Under the pieces are notes generated by a model, which made no database searches, was not told the DNA's origin, and was given only the letters and a program-made list of their open reading frames with translations. DNA of 24,201 nt from Proteromonas lacertae (lineage: Eukaryota; Sar; Bigyra; Opalinata; Proteromonadidae). Position 1 is the first letter of the stretch; every line of letters begins with the position of its first letter. Position numbers and translations under genes: made by a program. Shown here one piece after another: positions 1 to 9,934 of the stretch. The stretch covers positions 1 through 24,201 of the forward strand of contig NGBS01001252.1 in the NCBI GenBank assembly GCA_002245135.1. Direction: 5' to 3'.

Positions 1-1744
1 ACTACTAAATCAATAGATGTATCAAATTGGAATGGATTTATAATCTCCTTGAGTGGTATATCATTCAACTCTTCATCACCATTCTCTTTTCTCTCTAATA
101 GTGTATGTTTTAATGTCGATCTCAAACTATTTAACTCACTTATCTTCGTATTATCAGATATTAACAACTTCAAATATTGTTTCTTCAAATCATCAAAATC
201 TTTTATCATATCCACAAACCTTTGGTTTGATATTATTCTCTTCTTTTTCTCTTTATCTAATACTCCTCTTAAATATTGTATTGTTACATCTTTTAAGGTA
301 GATTGATGATGTTGTAAATGATATTCATATAATAAGTCTTTATATCGTTTTGGTCCATCAATAGTAGTTGGATCTTCAGTATCTATATTGTCATTATCAT
401 CTTCCATTGGGTAAGATTCTAAATATTGTTTCAACTCCTCTTTATACCAACTGATTAGTAGATTTGTGTCAATTTTTTAATTTTTCATATTTTGATTTAT
501 CTAATGAATGTTGCTCTACTTCTTTTTGGTATTTTTCTAATAATTTTTGGTATTTGAATGTATGTTCTTGTTCAATTGCTCTATATGATTCTTTCATTTC
601 TAATCTCATTTCATCTTTTATTTGGTTTTTCATATTCTGATAATCTTGAGATATATCACCTATATTCTTTATTAATAAACTAATCTGTTGGAATTGTTTA
701 GCTAATAACTTGTTAGGATGATCTATTGACTCTTTTACTATCTCATCTACAGCTTTTATATTCTCATTATATTTCTCTATTTTCTCCAAGTCTAATGAGT
801 TTATATATAAATTCTTTCTTTCAATTATTCCTTTCAATTCTTTATTCATTGTCATTAAGTCTTTTTGGATCTTTTCCAAATTATCAATATAACAAGATGA
901 AGGAGTTAAACCATCTGTAAATACACCATTCTCGTCATTATCATTATTATCATTATTACTCTCAATATTGGCTAATGATGAAATATTTGATAATACAAAC
1001 TCATAATCTAAGAGAAGATCTTTATTATCATTCTTTAACTGCTTTATTTGATTCTCTAACTCATCAATAATTGGCTCATATTCTTTTCTAATTTCATCAA
1101 AATTTGAATTTTGTTTACATGATTCTAACTCCATTTCCAACATCTGAATCTGTTCATCCTTTCTCTCTAGAATCTGATACAAATCTTTCCACTAGGTTAT
1201 TCTCAAATTCACATTGATAACTAATCAATTTATTCTTCACCGTTTCTAATAATGATTTGGATGTTTCATTTAAATCATTATCCAATGGTTCGTCAGTATG
1301 AATTGGTGATGAACAGGAACAAACTGAATCTTTACGTCTAGAATAGGATGCTGTTGGAGATGGAACATTTTGTATTATATTATTGTATGATATTGAAAGA
1401 ATATCTTCATCTGGAACGAGTAAATCAGTTATTATCTTCCTTTGAGTTTTGGTGATTGTTTCTAGAATTACTAAGTATTCATTACTAGTTAGTAAGTTGC
1501 TATTACTACTTTTATTTATTTCTATATATTGATCTACTGTTTTGTATATCTCTTCAAGCTTTGATTGTAACTTTGATATATTTGAACAACTAATAAAGCA
1601 TTTCTTTAGATTTGATCTCAATGGATCGAATAATGTGTGAATATCTTTACTAAAACGATCCGTTTCTATAGTGCTGCAGGTGTTTTGCAGTATATCTGTT
1701 ACATTGTTCTGTAAATCATCCAGTATATTCTCAAATTGCAAGAT

Positions 1745-1769
1745 CTATTCTATAAAATATATTACATAC
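1745..1769 (-). other. intron 2 of left coiled-coil gene (25 bp)
   Basis: It begins GTATGTAA and ends GAATAG on the minus strand, and splices in phase 0 into ILQFENILDD. The equivalent intron in the right paralogue is 29 bp. Confidence 0.72.
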
Positions 1770-1791
1770 ATATTGTGAAGCTACTACATTT
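1770..1791 (-). other. 22-nt coding microexon of left coiled-coil gene
   Basis: It completes a codon from exon 1 and encodes NVVASQY. It shifts phase from 2 to 0, which is what the long exon's frame needs. The right paralogue has a microexon of identical length (22368-22389), so it is unlikely to be an artefact. Confidence 0.75.
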
Positions 1792-1823
1792 CTATAGTAA
1801 ATAATAAGACAGAATAAATATAC
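1792..1823 (-). other. intron 1 of left coiled-coil gene (32 bp)
   Basis: It begins GTATATT and ends ACTATAG on the minus strand. Removing it joins exon 1 (phase 2, ending AG) to the 22-nt microexon. The right-hand paralogue has an intron at the same place. Confidence 0.75.
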
Positions 1824-1843
1824 CTTGTTTGTATATCATCCAT

Positions 1844-2384
1844 TTGTTGTAGGAATTTTTGGTTGTTTAAATTATATATGTTATATACGAAATAGTGTCA
1901 ATTATCAAATTTTTTAAAAATTTTGATTCAAGCTTATATTTAGGCTTGACAATTAAAAAAGTGAATGTTAAGAGGAAAATCAAATTCGTTGACATAATAA
2001 ATGTAATAAATTGCGTGAAACTAACATGATAGCATATATATTATTGGTATGTTAGAAATCATGTCTTCTATTTCCATAGTGTAGAAAAATATATCAGCTA
2101 ATATATAAATAAATTAAATATAGCCCAACTGTAACTGATTTACATTTGATTTATTCTGATTTGTCTTTTTAAAGTAGAAGCAAATTTTTTAATACTATAA
2201 ACACTTTAAAAAATAATATGACCTTCACAATCAACATATATGTTGTTTTATGGATGAAACATAAATTTTATTAGTTTTTAAAATTTACTATGTATGTTAT
2301 GGTATTAAATATTATATAATTTGCCAAAATTGATAAAAAGAAAGAGTAAAAAATAAAGGTAAAACAAATAAAACAATTGTTTAT
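1844..2384. promoter_or_regulatory. 541-bp divergent intergenic region
   Basis: Lies between the start of the left coiled-coil gene (-) and the fucosyltransferase-like gene (+), so it should hold both promoters. It is very AT-rich and no coding stretch is evident. Most of it (to about 2170) is also present at 18.98-19.33 kb. No recognised regulatory motif can be named with confidence. Confidence 0.45.
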
Positions 2385-3495
2385 ATGGTGGTTTATATTA
2401 TAATGGTAAAAATATCAACATTTATTACAGCTGTTACAATTACTATTGTAGCCATATGTGTATGTTTAAGAATAAGAAAGACAAAGAAGGTGTTTGTTAA
2501 TGATATTATTTTTAGTGGATTGAGTAATAGATTGTTTGGAATTTCAAGTAGTTTTATTCTATCACAATTATCACATAGAAAACTATTCTGTATAATAAAA
2601 AAATCAACTCTATAAAATAGTAAATAAATATGAATATGTCAAAGACTATATTGATAGTAATGCATATTTAAATCCTATTAAATATGTTTCAATTAATTAT
2701 ACACTAATTCAGTTTATGTGGGAAGGATATTGCGATGATATATGTGATTTCTATAATAACCTATTTAAATCAAGTAAATCAGGGTATGTAATAATAGACG
2801 TGTTAGATTTAATACCGACCTTGTTAAAGTGTAAAAAATTATTAAAATGGTTTAAGAAGAACAAATATATAAAAGATATTAGAAGTAGTGTAAAAGAAAA
2901 AATATATCAAACTAACAGTAAAATATTTAGTAATGTTGTAGTATTGAAAAAGAGAATAAGAATAAAAGTATTGAAGTATGTAGAATCATACAATAGTGAA
3001 TGTAAAATAGGATTACATTATAGATCAAATGATGGTTGTATTATTTCTAATCATTGTGATATAGAAAATTCAATTATAGAAAGAATAATTAATGTTGTGA
3101 ATAACCTTACTCGCAATAAGAAATGCTGGTTGTTTATTAGTTCAGCAAACTCAATTTTATATAGTAAATTATCTTACAATTATAACAAAACTGTATTATT
3201 ATGGCCAAATGTAATTCCTAAACACAGCGCTAAAGTATACGATAATAGGAGTATAGAAAAAACTGTAGGGGATATTATTTTTGCTAGCATGACTGATTAT
3301 TTAATTGTGAATGATTACAGTACATACTCTAAACTGGTTTTGTATATGTTCTTCAAAAATAAAAAGTATGAAGAAATTAAGAACAGAATTGCATTTATAA
3401 ATGAAAATGGTGAAATTATAAACAATGAAAGATATACAGATGTAAAAGACAATAATAAATTAAACAAATGTATTAGATTTCCTCACATTTTGTAA
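2385..3495 (+). CDS. fucosyltransferase-like protein (HxR motif), two exons
   Basis: Exons 2385-2589 and 2621-3495 join across a 31-bp intron into about 359 residues. The N-terminus has a signal-anchor segment (about residues 8-28, TFITAVTITIVAICVCL), as in type II Golgi enzymes. Next comes FSGLSNRLFGISSSFILSQL, resembling the nucleotide-binding start 'GLxNRLlxlxsaf' of GDP-fucose-dependent transferases. The second exon carries IGLHYRSNDG, resembling the HxRxxD motif that contacts GDP-fucose in that superfamily. A fucosyltransferase-fold enzyme is therefore likely, but donor and acceptor are inferred. No lesion is seen. It is convergent with the glycosyltransferase at 3705-4918. The start is the first ATG in frame; a second Met is six codons later. 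Confidence 0.72.
2590..2620 (+). other. intron in fucosyltransferase-like gene (31 bp)
   Basis: It begins GTATAATA and ends AAATAG, phase 1. Removing it takes out the in-frame stop at about 2613 and restores a continuous frame through KYEYVKDYIDSN into FMWEGYCDD. Confidence 0.82.
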
Positions 3496-3704
3496 ACAAA
3501 TATTAATCAAATAATGTTCTTTATTTTATAATTTACATTTCTTTCATCCCAACTGATATTCTTGAAATATATATGCACAACTTTTTTTTTATTTTTCAGA
3601 AGTTCATTAATACTTTTTTCAGTAATAATATTTACATGAAATGTTATAACCGAAGATTTTATAGTACTTGGTATGTTTTTATTTTTTAAGAAAGACTATT
3701 GTGA

Positions 3705-4918
3705 TTATAAAATTAATATATATACATTTTCTCTAAATAAATGTTTTGCCTTTGATAATCCTCCAACATTAAACATGTCTGCTAAAGTACACTTTTTACC
3801 TTTAATGTTTGTGAATCTGTTTTTGTAGCTGCAATTATATTTTGGCATAATAAATTTTCTTCCTGATACAAGAGCGATATGTAATCCAAAGAGAGTTATT
3901 TTTTTCTCTAAATCCAAATTTTCTGCATTATAATTTAATTGAAAATATTTGGTACTAAATGATGAATAATAATTATTCTCATCATATTCATAATATAACA
4001 TTTCCCTTTGTCTATACTCCTTTTCAAATAAAGATATTATCCAATCAAAATGAATTACAATTAGATTTTCTTTTACTATGTAATATTAAATAATCTAATA
4101 TACTCTTTTCAACATCTTCATAATAATACAAACCTAATGTATTCATCATAATCCATCCTGATACTGCTTGATTTAATGTAAATTTATACACTGAAAGGTT
4201 ATATTTTCCTGAAATTATATTATCATTTATATATCCTTGATCATAAATAATTGTGCCATTTGCATATTCTTCTGCTTCAGTTAGATTCTTAAAGAAAATT
4301 CTCATTTTTTTTGATTGTCGAAACATTCTAGCTATTATAAATATTATAATACATAAAACCACAATTTATATCATTTTTATTATCATATGGTAATTCTTTA
4401 TGTGAAACAATATCATAATTATTATGCAATAATAGGTATGGTATAGGATTTTTAAAAAGAATTATATCTGAGTCCATTACAAAAACTGAAAAACCATTAT
4501 CAATTAAATGTTTTGTTAATAACATTCTTGACATAATCACCTTTATATAATCTTTATTTGAAAACACAACTTCATCTGTTTGATTTATTAATTGTTTATT
4601 CTTCAGCACAAATGGAGTTAAATTCTTTGCAAATTTATATGACTGAATATCATAAGCTATAACAATGAATCTTTTAAATCCAGTTTTTGTTACAGAAACT
4701 AACCAAAAATTATAGAATTGCGATAAAAATTTGTATGAAACAGTGGTAATAGGTACTACATTATAATGCGATATTTCTTTAAACATCTTCAAAGCACAAT
4801 CATTATAGAAAAACTCACATTCGTTATTAAGACCTTTATATTGATATTTGCAGATAATAATAGAAGATAAAATAATAATTATTGTACATACTACTAATAT
4901 AGCAATGATATTATTCAT
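3705..4918 (-). CDS. nucleotide-sugar glycosyltransferase (PF03407-like), one intron, one frameshift
   Basis: The start at 4918 gives a type II anchor (IIAILVVCTIIIILSSIIIC). Family features follow: SVTKTGFKRFIVIAYD, the DxD metal and nucleotide-sugar motif in FSVFVMDSDIILFKNP, then a spliced INCGFIMFRQSKKM block, as in Nucleotid_trans/GT77-like enzymes. After TIIYDQGYIND and FTLNQAVSGW the frame shifts once near 4080-4095. It resumes as VIHFDWIISLFEKEYRQREM and continues with LFGLHIALVSGRKFIMPKYN to the stop at 3705. The C-terminal block (PKYNC, KCTLADMFNV) resembles the tail of related Golgi transferases. No short intron repairs the shift, so the gene is either recently broken or carries an assembly error. 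Acceptor unknown. Confidence 0.68.
4328..4352 (-). other. intron in glycosyltransferase gene (25 bp)
   Basis: On the minus strand it begins GTATTATAA and ends AGCTAG, phase 2. Splicing joins DINCGF to I-MFRQSKK in frame and rebuilds the CGFxxFR block expected in this family. The nearer AG four bases upstream would give an immediate stop. Confidence 0.75.
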
Positions 4919-4970
4919 TATTTACAAAGAATCTCAAGTCGAGCCTATTTTAAAATGATGTTTTTTATTT

Positions 4971-5828
4971 ATGTTAATAAATGTATTTATTTTTATAGCG
5001 ATACTTTTAATATTTATTCTGTTAAATATATTAATTTATTACAGGAGAAGAAATAATGATCCTATTGCTGTTGTAATAAGAGCTGTTAATCCAGCAATCA
5101 ACCAACAGAAGAGATATTTGTCGTGGATAAAAAAACTAGAAAAAATATATACATTTTGGATTATTACAAATTCTAAAACGACATTCAATTTTTCGTTTAG
5201 AAATGTATTTAGAATTGATACTGATTTTATAATTCGAAGATATCCACTAATAAAAGATTTAAGAACACCTGGACATTGTAGACATGGAAATGTTCCTGAT
5301 GAAGTATTTTATCCTTGGATTTCTCACACAGAGTCAATAATAGAGTGGTATAAGAAGTGTAAAGAAAAATATAAATATGTTTGGGTATTAGAACAAGATA
5401 TTGGTTATAGTGGTGTTTTAAACGATTTTTTTAAAGTATATGATAAGACTGATTATGATTTTATAACATCTGAAATAACTCTTTATAGTGATACATTATG
5501 GCCGCTTCTTCATTGTTGTACTGATAATTATACAAGATGGAGAATGATATATTCAAATAACTCAGTTGGATATTTTTCTAAGGAATTTGTTCAAAGATGG
5601 TCAAGTAGAATGATAAATAGAATAAGTGAGCTATTATCAAAAGGAATACATGCTATATCAGAAACAAGTGTTCCAGAGAGTGTTATTTTTTCAAATTATT
5701 CGTATGTAATAATAGACAAAAAATATATAGGAGATTATTTCAGTTGGAATACACATGTTTCAGAAGAAATGTGGAATAAAATAGAGAATAAAACAACAAA
5801 TAAATTCTACCATTCATTAAAGTTTTAA
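4971..5828 (+). CDS. putative type II membrane glycosyltransferase, single exon
   Basis: The 285-residue product starts with a strong signal anchor (VFIFIAILLIFILLNILIYY), then a lumenal domain. IAVVIRAVNP and FWIITNSK look like the first strands of a GT-A Rossmann-type fold. YVWVLEQDIGYSG (about residues 136-148) is the likely acidic metal-binding motif; similar 'vWvxExDvxxsG' motifs occur in uncharacterised glycosyltransferase families. Cysteine-containing segments (TPGHCRHGN, LLHCCTDN) suggest disulphides. I cannot assign a CAZy family. The gene is intact; its stop is followed at once by the ATG of the next gene at 5829. It is divergent from the transferase starting at 4918, with 52 bp between. 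Confidence 0.62.
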   Translation: MLINVFIFIAILLIFILLNILIYYRRRNNDPIAVVIRAVNPAINQQKRYLSWIKKLEKIYTFWIITNSKTTFNFSFRNVFRIDTDFIIRRYPLIKDLRTPGHCRHGNVPDEVFYPWISHTESIIEWYKKCKEKYKYVWVLEQDIGYSGVLNDFFKVYDKTDYDFITSEITLYSDTLWPLLHCCTDNYTRWRMIYSNNSVGYFSKEFVQRWSSRMINRISELLSKGIHAISETSVPESVIFSNYSYVIIDKKYIGDYFSWNTHVSEEMWNKIENKTTNKFYHSLKF

Positions 5829-6537
5829 ATGAATATTATTTATTTTATCATTTTTCTATCAATCTTAGCAACGTTTTTTATTTATAATATATATTCTGTA
5901 TTTGATGTTACTACAAAAGAATGTCCCAATATAATTAATGTAACTAATGCTAAAAGTCAGTTTGGTCAAGATTTATTAATGTTTAGTCATTTCTTTCAAA
6001 ATAAAAGAGATGGATTTTTCGTAGAAATGGGTGCTTATGATGGAATATGGTTGAGTAATACATATTTTTATGAAAAGAATTATAATTGGAAAGGATTATT
6101 AATAGAAGGAGGAGAAAATAACTGTAAAAAAGCTGGTGAATAATAAGAATGTAAGAAAAAATTAAGAAATTGTTTGTTCATTAATATGTAATACTAATGA
6201 TACAGTATTTTGGCAAGGAGGAACAGGAGGAAGTATAGATCGTAATAATAAAAAAGATCCGAAGACAAAATGTTATAAGTTAGGAACTATTCTAAATTCT
6301 TACAATGTAAAACATATTGACTATTTTTCATTAGATGTTGAAAGTGCAGAATTGGAAGTATTAATGACTTTCGATTTTAATATAACTGTATCTCACTGGA
6401 TGATTGAAACTAATCATTTAAGTACAGAAGTTATGAAATCTATGGAAGATTTGTTGAAAAGTCATGGGTATTATAAAAATGATATATTTATATCACAATG
6501 TGATACAATTTTTAGCCTTATAAATGAAAAGAAATAG
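5829..6537 (+). pseudogene. FkbM-family methyltransferase, frameshift plus nonsense
   Basis: The N-terminal part has a signal anchor (IIYFIIFLSILATFFIYNIY), then QFGQDLLMFSHFF and GFFVEMGAYDGIWLSNTYFY. These are classic FkbM features (SQ-GQD, the GxFvEiGAxdG SAM-binding loop, SNT). At GLLIEGGENNC the frame is lost in a run of six A near 6125-6131. The next frame has a TAA at 6163-6165 and then continues as EIVCSLICNTND, HIDYFSLDVESAELEVL (FkbM 'iDyfSLDvEGaE' with Gly changed to Ser) and HWMIE, to the stop at 6537. The paralogue at 9935-10606 aligns through both lesions, so they are disablements rather than introns. Role, by family: O-methylation of a sugar or other acceptor. Confidence 0.8.
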
Positions 6538-6663
6538 AGAATTTAGTTTTTGTTAATATATGTTTCTATTAGTAAATGAATATAATTTATATTGTTACAT
6601 TTTTCTAACCTTATTGTTATTATTTCTATTTTTATAACTAAAGGTGAAGTGGTTTTAATAACG

Positions 6664-8225
6664 ATGAGAAGAATATATTACATATTTTTATATAGCTTGA
6701 TAATGATGATTTTAATTATTACCACAATAAATTATATATACAAGTATGAAAATACACAAATAAGAAATTATTTATGTTCAAGTTTAATTGATAATGTTGA
6801 ATATGATTTTGATCAAGAATTGTGTAGATTACCATGTTATGCAGAGAATAATTATACAATTATTGTTAAATCAAATAATGAATCTTGTCCTTTAGTCAAA
6901 CCATCCATTTTAATACAGAATAATACTATATATGCGTTGATCAATACAGAAATATCACAATATGTTAGAAATATAAAGAAATATACAATCAGAACTAAAT
7001 CACTTCATAAAGGAGAGTCAATTGCTTTACAGTCTGAAGTGGTAAGAACCAAATCAAATTATACTGGGAAGGATTATGATTGGTATATCAAATTCATACC
7101 GCAACACATTGATAATAATATAAAGAGTGAAAAATTATCTGTAAACTTACTATTAATTGATGCAGTATCAAGATATGTTGCTAAAAAGCAATTACAGCAA
7201 ACAGTAAAGACATTAAAATCTATTTCATCTCATTACTCTACTTATGATATGTTAAGATATCATACTTTAGCTGCTAATTCCAATCCACATTATCCAACAT
7301 TATTTTATGGGGTAAATGAGACAGAAGGACAAAATATCAATAAAATCATATTTGAAGATTTTAAAGAAGAAGGATATAAAACTATAAATACTGTTCTGTT
7401 TGTAGATCCCTATGAAAAATTAACAGCAAATAATAATTATAATGGTTCTGATCATTATGTGAATTTCTTATGTGAAGATCCCAGATATAAGTATTACTAT
7501 TTATGTATCATTTGTTATATTTATAGTAATGTAGGAGGAGAAGGTCAATATGGTCATCATGCAAGATGTGTAGGTCATAAAGAGATTCACAAATATGCAT
7601 TTGAATATTTAAAAGAGTCTATTAAATATTATCATTTAAAGAAACAACCTACTTTTTCTGTATCAGTTTTTCTAGAAGCACATGATTATTTATTATTATC
7701 ACTCCCAAGAATTGACAAAGATTTATCAGATTATATAAAATTCCTTCATAAAGAGAGAATTTTAAATGATTCTGTGCTTATTATTTTTTCTGATCATGGA
7801 ATTCATTATGGTCCATATAAAGCAACAAATGTATGAATAATATTTTATATAGTTGTAGTTTGGAACTTTAGATCATTCTCTTCCATTGATGTTTATGGTA
7901 TAAAACATTAATATATAAATAATAACTTGAATAGGTTTTTCCTAAATGGTTTTCAAAAAAGTATCCTGAAATAAATATGAATATGAAAATTAACCAAAAT
8001 AGATTTGTAACAGGATATGATTTACATTCAACATTATTTGATATTGCTCATTTTGGAAGTGTATATAAATACATATTATTCTTTTAATAGAATTTAAGCA
8101 ATATTCAAAATAAGAGAGGAATTAGCTTATTTAACAAAATACCCAAAACAAGAAATTGTCATGAATTTCATGTAGTGTTTGGTTGTTCATGTAATATGAC
8201 TCAAGAATATTTGAATATACCTTAA
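6664..8225 (+). CDS. DUF229 sulfatase/alkaline-phosphatase-like membrane protein, five exons
   Basis: Exons 6664-7490, 7527-7830, 7859-7897, 7935-8060 and 8091-8225 give about 476 residues with no lesion. I chose the ATG at 6664 because upstream in-frame sequence has no ATG and MRRIYYIFLYSLIMMILIIT forms a signal anchor. DUF229 landmarks: paired cysteines in ELCRLPCYAENN; LLIDAVSRY (about residues 162-170, where the fold has its nucleophile loop); LRYHTLAANSNPHYPTLFYG; GHHARCVGHKEIHKYAFEYL; a metal-site-like FSDHGIHYG; then, through three short introns, LDHSLPLMFM, VFPKWFSKKYPE, GYDLHSTLFDI and the Cys-rich end KTRNCHEF, CSCNMT. The fold belongs to the sulfatase/alkaline-phosphatase superfamily; the substrate is unknown, though the neighbours suggest a glycan. 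A decayed paralogue lies at 23167-24201. Confidence 0.85.
7491..7526 (+). other. in-frame intron in DUF229 gene (36 bp)
   Basis: It begins GTATTACTAT and ends TTATAG, phase 2. It has no stop and a length divisible by three, so it could be mistaken for coding sequence. The broken paralogue has an intron at the same position and phase (24075-24135), which supports the call. Confidence 0.65.
7831..7858 (+). other. intron in DUF229 gene (28 bp)
   Basis: It begins GTATGAATA and ends GTTGTAG, phase 0. It joins YGPYKATN to FGTLDHSLPLMFM, matching the family pattern after the DHG motif. The earlier AG would bring in a stop. Confidence 0.85.
7898..7934 (+). other. intron in DUF229 gene (37 bp)
   Basis: It begins GTATAAAAC and ends TTGAATAG, phase 0. 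It joins PLMFM to VFPKWFSKKYPE. The exon before it is only 39 nt. Confidence 0.85.
8061..8090 (+). other. intron in DUF229 gene (30 bp)
   Basis: It begins GTATATAAAT and ends TTTAATAG, phase 0. It joins IAHFGS to NLSNIQNKRGISLF, restoring the family C-terminus. Confidence 0.85.
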
Positions 8226-8229
8226 AAGG

Positions 8230-8732
8230 ATGAACATTGTGAATTTATTGATATTTCTATTTATAATATCATTTATATTTATAATTTGTTCAATCTATAA
8301 AAAGAAAAGTCTTTTTCCCATACAAAATAACAATTATACTCATTCATCTTACTTATATTATGATCAAAATATAATTTATAATATTAAAAATCCTGTTGTA
8401 TTTGGATTTGCAGCAAGTTTTAATTGGGATAAAATGTCTATGTTTGTTACTTCTTTAAGAAATAGTTATAATGGGGATTTGATAATGGAACATTTATTTT
8501 CTTATATTACTCAAATTATTTTAAAAACATAAAATTCTATATAAATAGAAATGAAAAGGGAGTAGTGTATAGTTTAGCCTTAGATTTAACTCATTTCAGG
8601 AATTTTGTGAATTTGAGAATTATTAATGAAACATTATATAATGAAGATGGTACTATTCCTTTAATTGTTCATCAGTATGATAGAGATTATAATTTAACAA
8701 AAAAATATCAACATAGATTTTTGAATATATAA
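8230..8732 (+). pseudogene. internally deleted, frameshifted type II membrane transferase
   Basis: It begins 4 bp after the DUF229 stop. The N-terminal frame encodes an anchor (VNLLIFLFIISFIFIICSIY) and NPVVFGFAASFNWDKMSMFV followed by TSLRNSYNGDL. This resembles the first strand and helix of a nucleotide-sugar transferase family whose members act at 'SLRnSYxGd'. Near the G4 at 8473-8476 the frame shifts to FDNGTFIFLYYSNYFKNIKF. It then runs to the stop at 8732 through IPLIVHQYDRDYNLTKKYQH, which looks like that family's C-terminal VHQYDR motif. The central part that should carry the acidic metal motif is absent and the total is only about 165 codons. I infer a deletion remnant. Family assignment is from motif memory and is moderate. 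Confidence 0.52.
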
Positions 8733-8744
8733 TTTTTTAAATTA

Positions 8745-9899
8745 ATGGTAATCAATATAATCACATATAACTCTTATCTTATTACAATAGGAGTGATTTT
8801 TTTTTTTCTATACTATTATAATAGAGATATTATTGTGTTGAAAAATTTGAAACATTATCAAATTTTTAAAAGTTCTTATATAAATGGAGTATTTTATAAA
8901 GAAAGTAACAATCAAATATTATTACATGGTTATTCACCTCATTCTGATATAAAAATTAATAAATGTGGATTAATATATAGTAGAAAAAGTGTTAATTGTA
9001 CAGCAAAATTCAGCAAATACTATGGTGAAATAGATAGTTCATTCTTTGATATAAAAATATCAACTGAGAGTAATGAAAAGCCAAATTATGTTAGAATTAA
9101 CAATGTGGATATAAAAATACCTGAACCAATTCACAAGAAGTATAAGTATGTAATATGTTCAAGAATATTGGTAAATTACTCAAGAGCAAACTATTTAGTC
9201 CAACATTTTGAATCATTAAAATATTTTGGTGTGTCAAAGGTTGTAAGTTACTTAACAAGCTCTTCATTAGATGTTATGAAAGTATTAAACTATTATATAA
9301 AAGACGGTATTTTGGATTTATATAAATATGATGAAGGAATGGAAATAGCATGGAGAAACATTTATTATGGAGAAGTAGCTAAACTTAATCATTGTTTTCA
9401 TCAATACCAAGAAATAGCAGAATATATAATGGAATGTGATTACGATGAAATATTATGGCCAGTTATTGGAAATAATTATGATGATTTGTTTAATAGTTTG
9501 CCCAAATATGATGTTTATTGGACACACACAAGATTATTTCCCACATCTCCTATTGTAGTTGAATCAAAGTATGACAGAGCAATTCCATTAAAAGATATTA
9601 ATATGTTTAATATTAATTCTTCATGTCAAACATATAATGGATTTGCTAGAAAATATGTAATTGCTAGTCCATTTAAAGTATCTGGATTAGAAGTACACAA
9701 TGTTCCTATTCATATGAATATCACAGAGACATGGATTGATCCAAATATTGCTTATTTAAGACACACAAGGCACATGAAAAGTGGAATGGAGAGTTTATGT
9801 AGAGAGTTTAGGAAAAGTATAAAGAATGAAACTATGAAAAGAATTGAAAAAATAGCAGAAAAGGTAAAGAGGAAAATTGGATTATCTATCTATATATAA
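8745..9899 (+). CDS. glycosyltransferase family 92 (DUF23) protein
   Basis: Intact single-exon product of 384 residues with an N-terminal anchor (YLITIGVIFFFLYYY), topologically a type II Golgi enzyme. GT92 landmarks in order: YKYVICSRILVNYS, LVQHFESLKYFGVSKVVSYL, VLNYYIKDGILDLYKYD, the Cys/His line KLNHCFHQYQEIAEY, and the acidic motif MECDYDEILWP (about residues 230-240, equivalent to the 'DiDEf' metal site). Later come FARKYVIASPFKVSGLEVHN ('KyIvrP...H') and the terminal RHTRHM. GT92 enzymes in animals include galactosyltransferases acting on core fucose of N-glycans. That activity would fit the fucosyltransferase-like genes here, but it is inference. It starts 12 bp after the preceding remnant and is convergent with the FkbM gene ending at 9935. 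Confidence 0.83.
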   Translation: MVINIITYNSYLITIGVIFFFLYYYNRDIIVLKNLKHYQIFKSSYINGVFYKESNNQILLHGYSPHSDIKINKCGLIYSRKSVNCTAKFSKYYGEIDSSFFDIKISTESNEKPNYVRINNVDIKIPEPIHKKYKYVICSRILVNYSRANYLVQHFESLKYFGVSKVVSYLTSSSLDVMKVLNYYIKDGILDLYKYDEGMEIAWRNIYYGEVAKLNHCFHQYQEIAEYIMECDYDEILWPVIGNNYDDLFNSLPKYDVYWTHTRLFPTSPIVVESKYDRAIPLKDINMFNINSSCQTYNGFARKYVIASPFKVSGLEVHNVPIHMNITETWIDPNIAYLRHTRHMKSGMESLCREFRKSIKNETMKRIEKIAEKVKRKIGLSIYI

Positions 9900-9934
9900 T
9901 CAAGATATATACACAAATATTTATAAAAGAAGTT

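Larger units (their letters stand above)
1..1843 (-). pseudogene. coiled-coil protein, left paralogue; frameshifted, 3' end beyond window
   Basis: Clear paralogue of the coiled-coil gene at 19879-22439. It reads leftward: exon 1 at 1824-1843 (starts MDDIQT), a 22-nt exon 2 at 1770-1791, and a long exon 3 from 1744 down. Exon 3 changes frame near 1175 (after NNLVER, resuming YQILERKDEQ) and near 472 in a run of six A (after KYEKLK, resuming IDTNLLISW). It then stays open to base 1, so the end lies outside. It holds long heptad-like stretches rich in Glu, Lys, Leu and Asn, without a catalytic motif. Shared blocks include RRKDSV/RRPSVD, IGDISQDYQNMKNQIKDEM and LKDVTIQYL. The function is not recognised; a cytoskeletal or tethering role is only a guess. 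Two one-base frameshifts suggest a pseudogene, but homopolymer assembly errors could give the same picture. Confidence 0.72.
1298..2170. repeat. source block of a dispersed duplication (partner 18794-19331)
   Basis: Bases 1298-1474 match 18794-18970 with about two differences, and 1815-2170 match 18968-19331 with small indels. The 340 bp between (1475-1814) is missing from the partner. The block covers the 5' part of the left coiled-coil gene plus about 330 bp of its upstream DNA. Confidence 0.9.

Noticed and set aside
49-306. Plus-strand open frames of 82-85 codons at the left edge
   Set aside because: They lie opposite the coding strand of the coiled-coil gene, which aligns to its paralogue in this interval. 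They are antisense shadows.
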